This document shows, in pieces, positions 6,840 to 12,633 of a DNA stretch of 12,949 bases. Made by a program: the position numbers and the translations under genes. How positions within the stretch are numbered: the first letter of the stretch is position 1; every line of letters begins with the position of its first letter. Source of the DNA: JADHUC01 sp964617665 (GTDB lineage: Bacteria > Planctomycetota > Planctomycetia > Pirellulales > Pirellulaceae); contig CAZUAH010000397.1 of NCBI GenBank assembly GCA_964617665.1, positions 1 through 12,949 of the forward strand, in the 5' to 3' direction. The notes below the pieces were generated by a model. That model worked only from the letters and a program-made list of their open reading frames with translations, was not told where the DNA came from and did not search any database.

Positions 6840-6863
6840 TTCCTTCGGCACGGACGGTGACGG
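6840..6863. repeat. 24-bp leader repeat, copy 2
   Basis: Second copy of the 5130-5153 repeat (23 of 24 identical). Here it runs into ACGGCCGT, an 8-base palindrome. It sits about 60 bases before the start of the 6922 gene, inside the predicted leader from promoter copy E, and is the reason I do not extend that gene upstream into the open frame starting at 6793. Confidence 0.66.
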
Positions 6864-6921
6864 CCGTACGGGATATGGGACAGCACACCTGAAAGGCATT
6901 TGCCCGACGCAAGTGGAAGCG

Positions 6922-7401
6922 ATGGCCACCGATCGCAAAGCCCGTGCCGACCTGCAAAACGCACTGGTCAGTTACATGGCTGGCAAGATCCGAACGTACG
7001 AGTTCGTCGATCGGAACTCACAGTTCTACAGCAGGAAGACGACAACCGACGACAGCGTCCACCAGGTGGCGCGTTTTCTGTACAGCATCCACGACGACGT
7101 CATAGATCATCCAATTTCGGCTACGGAGCACGGATGGGCCGCGCTTCGGCGCATCGTCGCATTCCTTGGAACGGACCTCGAAGCAGACCCCACGCAGAAA
7201 CAGCCTGCATGGCCGTTTCGTGACCAGGGTCAATGGCGCGCAAACGAGTGGCTTGTCGATAAGGTCGATTTACCCGACTATGATCCAGCCATTCACTGTC
7301 GCCAAATCCAATCGTGGTGGAACAGGATACCGTCCACCGTCGGTTTCGCCGTACTTGGATGCATCCTCATTGCCGTCCTAATCGTCCTCGTTCTGATGTG
7401 A
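6922..7401 (+). CDS. Helical protein with a C-terminal membrane anchor, unknown function
   Basis: The 159-residue product from ATG 6922 is soluble to about residue 136 and ends in one hydrophobic segment (about 138-158), so it is probably tail-anchored with the N-terminus in the cytoplasm. The soluble part is rich in charged and aromatic residues (YMAGKIRTYEF, 18-28; RFLYSIHDDVIDHP, 51-64; EHGWAALRRIVAFL, 69-82), a pattern I have seen in planctomycete proteins of no known function. A later segment has WPFRDQGQW (97-105). The open frame continues upstream to 6793, but that part would translate a repeat also found in a leader at 5130, so the shorter start is preferred. The ribosome site (GTGGAAG) is weak. 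Confidence 0.7.
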   Translation: MATDRKARADLQNALVSYMAGKIRTYEFVDRNSQFYSRKTTTDDSVHQVARFLYSIHDDVIDHPISATEHGWAALRRIVAFLGTDLEADPTQKQPAWPFRDQGQWRANEWLVDKVDLPDYDPAIHCRQIQSWWNRIPSTVGFAVLGCILIAVLIVLVLM

Positions 7402-7482
7402 TAAGCCGAGTACGGATGTCGGATTTCTGCCCTATTGGCCGTTACCCACCGACTGCCTGCTGACCGGTCGCATCCATGCCAG

Positions 7483-7497
7483 CACGCCTTCGGCGTG
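7483..7497. other. Short perfect hairpin before promoter copy F
   Basis: CACGCC, TTC, GGCGTG form a 6-bp stem with a 3-base loop. There is no T-run after it on either strand, so it is not a standard terminator. It sits about 80 bases after the stop of the 6922 gene and just before a second inverted repeat that overlaps the -10 box. Confidence 0.4.
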
Positions 7498-7502
7498 GTG
7501 CA

Positions 7503-7543
7503 ACCAACGTTGTGGTTGGTACAATCAATCGCTATTCCCGTTG
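7503..7543 (+). promoter_or_regulatory. Promoter-like repeat, type 2, copy F, with operator-like inverted repeat
   Basis: TGG (7517-7519) plus TACAAT (7520-7525) forms an extended -10. ACCAAC (7503-7508) and GTTGGT (7515-7520) form an inverted repeat with 6 bases between, overlapping the start of the -10, as a repressor site could. The segment 7516-7543 is the partner of 6777-6805. No ATTCCC lies in the -35 position here; one occurs downstream instead (7534-7539). Confidence 0.5.
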
Positions 7544-7573
7544 GCAGACCCGAGTGCAGCTACGGCAGGTAAG

Positions 7574-8560
7574 GTGTTCCGAAAACTAACGACGCGTCGA
7601 CGAAAACAGCTTCTCTTGACGCTCGCCGTGTTGCTCGTTCTGGCGATTGGGCCGTACATCGTCAGTCGAGTGCGGAGCGCTGGTAGACAGATACGAGTGC
7701 ATTCCAACGCCGTGAAGTCAGAGGTGTCGGCAAAGCCTGTCGCGCAGATCCGCGTGATGGCCTACAACATCGCCCACGGCAGAGGTGCGACGGACGACAA
7801 CTGGGAGGAGGCGGCCTCGGAGAAACGGAAGCGGATTGACGACATCGCTCGGCTGATTGCCAAAGCGGATGCCGACGTGGTCGTTCTCAATGAAGTGGAC
7901 TTCTGTTCGACTTGGAGTGGACATCAAAATCAGGCAGAGGCGATCGCTCTGAGTGCTGGATATCCCTATTGGGTTGAACAGCGGAATGTCGATTTCCGGT
8001 TTGTCCACGGTAGTTGGAAATTCGGAAATGCCGTACTGAGCAAGTTTCCGATTGTCGACACGGAAGCGATGGAATTCCCGGCTCTGCGAACTTCTGAACA
8101 GGTTCTTGGTGGATGCAAGCAGGGGGTTGTTTGTACGCTTCAGCTTTCTCAGTCACAACAGATTTGCATTCTCGCCGTGCACTTGGAGCACCGCAGTGAA
8201 GACACACGCGTCGCATCCGCCAGGTTGATCATCCAGGCTGCTGAATCATCAGAGATCCCGCTGCTCGCACTCGGTGACTTCAATTCCACTCCGAGTGCGT
8301 ACCCCAACAGCCAACGCAGCGCTCAGGGGCGAAATGCAATGGACCTGATTGTAGAGTCCGGCGAGTTTGAGCTGAACGCGCAGGAACAGCCCGCTCGGAA
8401 GCAGATGACATATCCGTCAAAGTCGCCGACGCACGTCATCGACTGGATTCTGGTTCCCAAGGGCTGGCGATTTTCTGACTATCAAATCCTCTCCTCGCAC
8501 CTGTCTGACCATCGACCAGTAGTTGCTGACGTGCACTTGCCAACCGAAGACGGCGAATAG
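7574..8560 (+). CDS. Membrane-anchored endonuclease/exonuclease/phosphatase family enzyme
   Basis: A metal-dependent phosphoesterase-fold enzyme (328 residues) held by an N-terminal signal anchor (basic FRKLTTRRRK, then hydrophobic 13-30), so its domain is probably outside the cytoplasmic membrane. Fold motifs are complete: MAYNIAHG (62-69, metal-ligand Asn), LNEVD (106-110, metal-ligand Glu), GNAVLSKFPI (152-161), AVHLEH (201-206), LGDFNSTP (233-240, catalytic Asp and Asn), IDWILVP (289-295) and SDHRPVVAD (311-319, catalytic Asp-His). The family includes DNases, phospholipid and sphingolipid phosphodiesterases and phosphatases; the substrate cannot be told. I choose GTG 7574 (AGG six bases before it). 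TTG 7541 would extend the frame by 11 codons but falls inside the repeated promoter segment. Confidence 0.9.
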   Translation: MFRKLTTRRRKQLLLTLAVLLVLAIGPYIVSRVRSAGRQIRVHSNAVKSEVSAKPVAQIRVMAYNIAHGRGATDDNWEEAASEKRKRIDDIARLIAKADADVVVLNEVDFCSTWSGHQNQAEAIALSAGYPYWVEQRNVDFRFVHGSWKFGNAVLSKFPIVDTEAMEFPALRTSEQVLGGCKQGVVCTLQLSQSQQICILAVHLEHRSEDTRVASARLIIQAAESSEIPLLALGDFNSTPSAYPNSQRSAQGRNAMDLIVESGEFELNAQEQPARKQMTYPSKSPTHVIDWILVPKGWRFSDYQILSSHLSDHRPVVADVHLPTEDGE

Positions 8561-8644
8561 CCTTTCATTGCCTGTTCGCCGCGCCGAACATAAGACTACG
8601 ACGAAACTCTTGATCTCAGCGGAAAACTCGGTGCCGCGCAATTC

Positions 8645-8703
8645 GTTGCCGCCCTGGATTCGCTGGGGAAATCGATTGTTCCCAACGAATTCAGGACGGC
8701 AAC
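8645..8703. other. Long intergenic hairpin
   Basis: GTTGCCGCCCTGGATTCG (8645-8662) pairs with CGAATTCAGGACGGCAAC (8686-8703): 18 positions with one mismatch and one G-T wobble. Inside it, TGGGGAA (8664-8670) and TTCCCA (8679-8684) pair with one bulged G, leaving an 8-base loop (ATCGATTG). The whole 59-base element can fold into one long rod. Neither side is followed by a T-run, so it is not a normal terminator. It ends about 60 bases before the GTG at 8764 and would be in that gene's leader. Confidence 0.75.
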
Positions 8704-8763
8704 AAAGAGATTCTGGTGTCATGCAACCTTCCCGAAAACCCAGGCGAATTGGAGGGCTTCGCG

Positions 8764-9327
8764 GTGTGTTGCCAATTCGAGTTACCAACGCTGCTGCTCG
8801 TTCTCCTCGTCATCACCGCGCTTGCGACTGGTACAGTGTACGTTAGAAGACGTCGCCGGTTTTCCTTGCGTGTGTTGCTCGGGTTCATGGCTATCGCAGC
8901 GTTAATCTCCTTGGTGGCACGGCTCGCGTGCATCTCTCGTCCAAGGATCGTGCCAGTAGCATCACCGTCCGGCTATCCCGGTTGTCTCGCAGAGTTGAGT
9001 GTAGCAGCGGAGCAGAAAGGGATTACCACCGAGCAACTGAAGGTCGTCACGATGGATCATGGTCTGACCGACGAATACTGGTGGCAAATGAAAGCGTCGC
9101 CAGAGCTCATCGACTTGCATACCACACATTGGAATCTCTCGCCAATGGCCAAAACAGATCAGGCGGCACCTTGGCTTTGGCGAAATATGACACCGTCCTG
9201 GAACGTTTCCAACATGGGTCAAGTGGATTTCTATTCCACGGCTCCGTACTATCCTGACGGAGGATATGCAATGATGCATGACAAGGTGAATCGACGTCTC
9301 TATTTTTACTACTTAGACGATTTCTGA
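8764..9327 (+). CDS. Two-span membrane protein with FSLRVLL motif and the domain shared with the 2462 gene
   Basis: From GTG 8764 the product has 187 residues: a first hydrophobic segment (about 7-25), a basic linker RRRRRFSLRVLL (28-39) opening the second segment (to about 57), then a soluble domain. The start is chosen because GGAGGG at 8751-8756 is the best ribosome site in the window; GTG 8716 with AAAGAG upstream would add 16 residues. Residues 103-187 align by eye with residues 179-266 of the 2462 product: YWW near 105, ASPEL (111-115), NLSP (124-127), WLW (137-139), P then W (144-146), and MMHDKVNRRLYFYY (170-183). The FSLRxLL helix is common in planctomycete membrane proteins of unknown role. 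No enzymatic motif is visible. Confidence 0.75.
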   Translation: MCCQFELPTLLLVLLVITALATGTVYVRRRRRFSLRVLLGFMAIAALISLVARLACISRPRIVPVASPSGYPGCLAELSVAAEQKGITTEQLKVVTMDHGLTDEYWWQMKASPELIDLHTTHWNLSPMAKTDQAAPWLWRNMTPSWNVSNMGQVDFYSTAPYYPDGGYAMMHDKVNRRLYFYYLDDF

Positions 9328-9465
9328 CCCGAGCACCTTTTCATCACACGCTACCCTCGACAACGCCCTGCTTGCGGCTGTCATTGGAATTGGTTAGTGT
9401 TCAGCTTGCTGTCGCGTTGGCGAAATTCTATCTGTCTCTCTTTCTCGGTTAGAGTGAGTCCAACA

Positions 9466-10179
9466 ATGTCCCCAATGCGTCACCACAACCTCAATGGTCT
9501 TCTCTTCGCGGTGCTGCTGCTTTCAATCCCTCAGGTGCTTTCACACCCTCGCCCCGCGCTGGCATATACTCCGGAGGCCCCTGAGGTTAGGCAAATGGTC
9601 AAGAAGGCGATGGCGTCTCTTGAGGATGCAAAGCATGAGCAGCCCGGGGGAATGGCCCTCGTCGGGATGGCGTTCCTAAAGTCGGGAGCAGGAGATCTCA
9701 ACCATCCCAAGGTGCAAGAGGCCATTGTGCAGGCTCGGGACTTGGCGCGGCAAGCGAGTCGAGAGGGCGCGGGGGAGAATTGTTACAATGAAGCGATCGC
9801 ATGCATCTTCCTTTGCGAAGCTGATCCCGAGGAGTTTCAGCCGGAAATTCGCGCTCTGCTTGGCGCCCTCTTGAACCGCCAGCAGCAGAATGGCTGCTGG
9901 GGCTACAAACCACACACGTACGACGACACTTCACAGACGCAGTATGGGATGCTGGCTCTGTGGACAGCTCACAGGGGGGGGAGTTCCCGTACCGGTGTCC
10001 TCGGTCGAACGCGCGATGCAGTGGTTGTTTCGCGTTCAGGCCGAGGACGGCGGTTTTCCCTACAAGCCTGGAGACCCGGTGAGCCTTTCGATGTCGGCCG
10101 CGGGGCTGGGAAGCGTGTACGTCGGTGCCCATCTGCTCGGCTTCGGCGTGCAGGGCCCCAATGCGAAGGAAGAGGGTAA
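9466..10179 (+). CDS. Terpene-cyclase/prenyltransferase-like toroid protein, 5' reading frame (frameshifted after residue 172)
   Basis: The 5' part of a gene whose product would be about 533 residues if repaired. Residues 1-33 look like a signal peptide (MSPMRHHNLNG, hydrophobic core, ALA cleavage). The mature part resembles planctomycete proteins built on the alpha/alpha toroid of squalene-hopene cyclase: QQNGCWGY (140-147) is a QW-type repeat and DDTSQTQYGMLALW (153-166) follows. These proteins lack the cyclase catalytic DxDD motif here, so I do not propose terpene cyclisation. True coding ends at the G8 run (9974-9981). Beyond it, this frame becomes Arg-rich and stops at 10179, while the family sequence continues in the +1 frame. 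ATG 9466 is preceded by GAGTGAG; ATG 9475 is an alternative, and GTG 9397 would spoil the signal peptide. Confidence 0.82.
   Translation: MSPMRHHNLNGLLFAVLLLSIPQVLSHPRPALAYTPEAPEVRQMVKKAMASLEDAKHEQPGGMALVGMAFLKSGAGDLNHPKVQEAIVQARDLARQASREGAGENCYNEAIACIFLCEADPEEFQPEIRALLGALLNRQQQNGCWGYKPHTYDDTSQTQYGMLALWTAHRGGSSRTGVLGRTRDAVVVSRSGRGRRFSLQAWRPGEPFDVGRGAGKRVRRCPSARLRRAGPQCEGRG
9974..9981 (+). repeat. G8 homopolymer at the frameshift point
   Basis: Eight G in a row separate the two halves of the toroid gene. With seven G the two frames join without a stop, giving TAHRGGVPVPVSSVE. This fits a one-base sequencing insertion, a real mutation, or a slippery tract. Confidence 0.85.
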
Positions 10180-11068
10180 AACATCGTTGCCCCCGGCCCT
10201 TCAGCCGGTTGGCGCGAAGAAGAAAACTACCACGTTCCAGACGCTCCGCCCCCAGACTATCAACGCCGAGATGGTACGGCGGGCCACTTCCGCGGGCAAT
10301 GCGTGGTTCGACAAGAACTTCAGCTGCGAGAACTCGGACACACGTTGGACCTTTTACTGTCTGTACGGTCTAGAGAGATACAAGAGTTTCATGGAGGCGG
10401 TCGAGGGAAAGGCCGAAGACGAACCGGCGTGGTACAACGCGGGTGTCGAGTTTCTCAAGAATACGCAGGCAAAGGATGGCTCGTGGGACAGAGGAATGAT
10501 CGGCAAGGCTGCTGATACGGCGTTTGCCGTGTTGTTCCTGGTTCGCAGCACCAGGGGATCTGTCGAAGCGGCCACTCACTTCGAAGGAGTCCTCGTCAGC
10601 ACGCACGGTTTGCTTGAGGACCTTGCCAAGTCGCGAATGCATGGGGAACAGATGGTTCGCACGGTGGACGACTTCATCAGACTTGTCGAGGATGCGGTGA
10701 ACAAGGAAATTCACGCGAAGGCATTACCGGCTAAGTTCTCGTTGGCCGAGGACGCGAGAAAGCGAAGGAGCCAAGTTGAGCAACTGCGGGAGCTTGTCCG
10801 CGACAGTAACTGGGAAGTCCGCCGCGTGGCTGTGGCGACGTTGGCTGCGCCCCGCGATCTGGACAACGTTCCGATTCTGATCTACGCCCTAACCGACCCT
10901 GACCAAGGCGTGGCAAACACGGCCCGAGACGGCTTGCGATTCATTAGTCGGAAACTCCAGGGGTACGGAATGCCTACCAACGCGACCCAGCAGCAAAAGC
11001 AGGCAGCGGCGAGAAAGTGGAAGCAGTGGTACCTTTCGATCCGTCCAAATGCAGAGTTCGTCGATTGA
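9974..11068 (+). CDS. Terpene-cyclase-like toroid protein, 3' reading frame with HEAT-like tail
   Basis: The 3' continuation of the 9466 gene in the +1 frame. It opens with GVPVPVSSVERAMQWLF and EDGGFPYKPG, then shows further toroid repeats: GNAWFDKNF, TRWTFYCLYGLERY, and EFLKNTQAKDGSWDRG followed by DTAFAVLFLVRS. These are the alternating helix and QW-like blocks of the prenyltransferase/squalene oxidase repeat superfamily. After a helical, charged stretch, the segment from RELVRDSNWEVRRVAVATLA to ARDGLRFISRKLQG looks like two HEAT-like repeats, which suggests a scaffold or binding role. The protein ends at TGA 11066-11068. An open frame reaching back to ATG 9890 exists but its first 30 residues are out of frame with the family. 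Whether any full-length product is made depends on the G8 tract. Confidence 0.82.
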   Translation, partial: GGGVPVPVSSVERAMQWLFRVQAEDGGFPYKPGDPVSLSMSAAGLGSVYVGAHLLGFGVQGPNAKEEGKTSLPPALQPVGAKKKTTTFQTLRPQTINAEMVRRATSAGNAWFDKNFSCENSDTRWTFYCLYGLERYKSFMEAVEGKAEDEPAWYNAGVEFLKNTQAKDGSWDRGMIGKAADTAFAVLFLVRSTRGSVEAATHFEGVLVSTHGLLEDLAKSRMHGEQMVRTVDDFIRLVEDAVNKEIHAKALPAKFSLAEDARKRRSQVEQLRELVRDSNWEVRRVAVATLAAPRDLDNVPILIYALTDPDQGVANTARDGLRFISRKLQGYGMPTNATQQQKQAAARKWKQWYLSIRPNAEFVD

Positions 11069-11143
11069 GCGTGACACAGCGCGGGTCTGGGCATCCTGGG
11101 CGAGTGACAAGCCTTGAAGCGTCGTTGGTTCTTTGGCGGAAGT

Positions 11144-11158
11144 CAGGCAACTTGCCTG
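11144..11158. other. Palindrome next to the ribosome site of the 11172 gene
   Basis: CAGGCAA, C, TTGCCTG is a perfect 7-bp palindrome ending two bases before GGAGGTG. As DNA it could be an operator; as RNA it could form a 5-bp stem with an AACTT loop beside the ribosome site. No other copy is visible in the window. Confidence 0.45.
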
Positions 11159-11171
11159 CTGGAGGTGTACC

Positions 11172-11844
11172 ATGAAGGGGGCTTTCACTTCGCTCTTGCA
11201 GCCTGACCAGCAGCTCTATTCGCAGATTGGCACAGGCGATCACCTGCATATCCTCCTCTGTCGAATGATCGGGATTACCATCGTCTGCGGCGGCCTCTAC
11301 GGGCTCTCGATGGGAGCGTTCCATTCATGGATGCAGGCGCTGAGTTCAGCACTCAGAGTCCCTTTACTACTGTTCAGCACGCTTGCCGTGACGTTGCCCG
11401 CCTTGCACCTATTTCAATTATTCCTCGGTGGGGCGTTTCGTTTTCTGCAAACGCTCACGATGGCTCTGGTCGGCACTGCAGTCATGAGCATTTTGCTGGT
11501 TGGCCTTGTTCCCGTACCGTTGCTGTTCCTCCTCTCGTCCCCGAACTACGCGTTCCTCAACATTCTGCACGTGCTTATCTTCTCGATTGCGGGCGGGTGC
11601 GGGCTGATCGCTGTCAACCGCTGTCGCGCAAGCCAACGTTCGACAACCAAAAAATGCCGACGCGAGTTGGTGGGTTATCAGAGCATGGATGGTCTTGTAT
11701 ATGTTTGTCGGCACACAATTGGCTTATCTCCTTTCTCCGTTCATTGGTCGTTTGGATACGCCATTCGAAATAATGCGGCATTCAGACAATTTGATTGTGC
11801 ACGTCTTCCAGTCGGTTCTTGATCTGTTGGGCATCACGCCCTGA
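11172..11844 (+). CDS. Five-span planctomycete membrane protein, frameshifted near an A6 run
   Basis: The ATG at 11172 follows an excellent GGAGGTG site. As read, the frame gives good membrane-protein sequence for about 160 residues (spans about 29-49, 63-83, 95-118, 127-147) and then turns to unconserved sequence, stopping at 11822. The +1 frame resumes the protein: WWVIRAWMVLYMFVGTQLAY, then LLSPFIGR and DTPFEIMRHSDN, ending VFQSVLDLLGITP at TGA 11842-11844. I know this layout from a planctomycete family of unknown function in which a fifth span is followed by a conserved RPFIG-like turn. Dropping one A from A6 (11649-11654) joins both parts into 223 residues. The shift could lie anywhere from about 11610 to 11665. 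It directly follows the frameshifted toroid gene and might be co-transcribed with it. Confidence 0.8.
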
Positions 11845-11896
11845 CGCTACAACTCGAATGCCGATCACTTTTCGGCTGCATCAGACAATCGAGCAC

Positions 11897-11940
11897 CTAC
11901 CACTAGCTTCCCCCCGCGTCTCGCGGGTGGTAGAGTGGGG
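11897..11940 (+). promoter_or_regulatory. Promoter-like repeat copy G with nested inverted repeats
   Basis: CTTCCC at 11907-11912, TGG at 11928-11930, TAGAGT at 11931-11936, then GGGG. The spacing equals that of copies A-D. CCCGCG (11913-11918) and CGCGGG (11922-11927) form a perfect hairpin in the spacer, and CTACCAC (11897-11903) pairs with GTGGTAG (11927-11933), which overlaps the -10. It lies 50 bases after the corrected stop at 11844 and about 65 before the 12003 gene. Confidence 0.5.
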
Positions 11941-12002
11941 GGCAGGCAACCTCTCCTTGCAGCGTGGCATCATAATGCCTAATCCCTGGAGGGCCGAATG
12001 AC

Positions 12003-12299
12003 ATGCTCGTCCGAATCTTGATTTGGTGTGCGCTGGGCTACGCAGGCGGATGGATTGCAGCGCGTAAAGGTTACCCTCCATTCCTTGGAGCCGTTGTCGG
12101 CGCATTCTTCGGGCCCATCGGCCTAGTCGTCGCGGCATTGCTGCCAAGAACCAAGGAAGGTCGCGAGCAAGCCAAACTTGATCGCGAATTGGCCGCGGAG
12201 GCAACCGCATTCAATGCACGCCAGAATTGCCCCTCATGCGGACGCGAGATTTCGACACGAGCCAGAGTATGTGGCTTGTGTGGAGATCATTTGCGGTGA
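12003..12299 (+). CDS. Small membrane protein with a C-terminal zinc ribbon
   Basis: The 98-residue product has two hydrophobic segments (about 3-20 and 26-47) joined by a short turn (ARKGYPP), then a charged helix (KEGREQAKLDRELAAEATAF, 51-70) and a zinc-ribbon-like end with four cysteines in two pairs (CPSC at 76-79, CGLC at 90-93). The ribbon would face the cytoplasm if the basic loops do. Zinc ribbons in such small proteins often mediate protein contacts, but the role here is unknown. ATG 12003 is supported by GGAGGG at 11988-11993 with nine bases of spacing. Promoter copy G precedes it. Short length and isolated position make it a typical single-gene unit. Confidence 0.82.
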   Translation: MLVRILIWCALGYAGGWIAARKGYPPFLGAVVGAFFGPIGLVVAALLPRTKEGREQAKLDRELAAEATAFNARQNCPSCGREISTRARVCGLCGDHLR

Positions 12300-12633
12300 G
12301 TTGTGCCTAATGATCGCACGCGACCGCTGGGGGCCAATACAAGGTTAACCAGAAGGCGGCGTCCGCGTTCGCCACGAGACTCAGCTTTGTCTCACCAATC
12401 CCGATGTGTTGGAGATTGTGGCTGAGAAGATGCTCGCCCGAATGGTCTCGGAGGCCCATCGCACGGACAAATTGGAATGACGTGACGTACGAAGGCTTCC
12501 ATCGGAAATCCTTCGTGTTATGCTTGAACTCCTGCTATGACTTGTAGATATACAACCAGCAGGACGGATTGCCCAACCCGTCCCTTACAAAAACTTGCGC
12601 AATATCGGGTCTAGGTAGAAAGGCGCGACAGAT
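12300..12633. other. Intergenic region with a possible decayed coding remnant
   Basis: About 330 bases between the zinc-ribbon gene and the caspase-like gene. From 12349 to the TGA at 12480 one + frame is open, with no clear start; its end (NPDVLEIVAEKMLARMVSEA) looks helical and protein-like, so it may be a remnant of a lost gene, though I cannot name one. GGACGG (12562-12567) and CCGTCC (12578-12583) can pair, without a T-run. TGTTATGC near 12515 and TGCTATGAC near 12532 are weak -10 candidates. An AGAAAGG ribosome site is at 12616-12622. Confidence 0.4.

Noticed and set aside
7483..7497. Rho-independent terminator
   Set aside because: A good short stem but no T-run on either strand.
8645..8703. 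Integron attC site
   Set aside because: The outer bases are GTT...AAC, the reverse of the AAC...GTT polarity of attC, and no integrase or other attC-like sites were seen.
9890..9973. Independent start of the 3' toroid frame at ATG 9890
   Set aside because: Family motifs in this stretch (QQNGCWGY, DDTSQTQYG) are in the other frame, so 9890-9973 is a shadow.
12349..12480. A real small gene in the gap before the caspase-like gene
   Set aside because: The frame is open but has no convincing start or ribosome site and I cannot recognise a family; kept only as a possible remnant.
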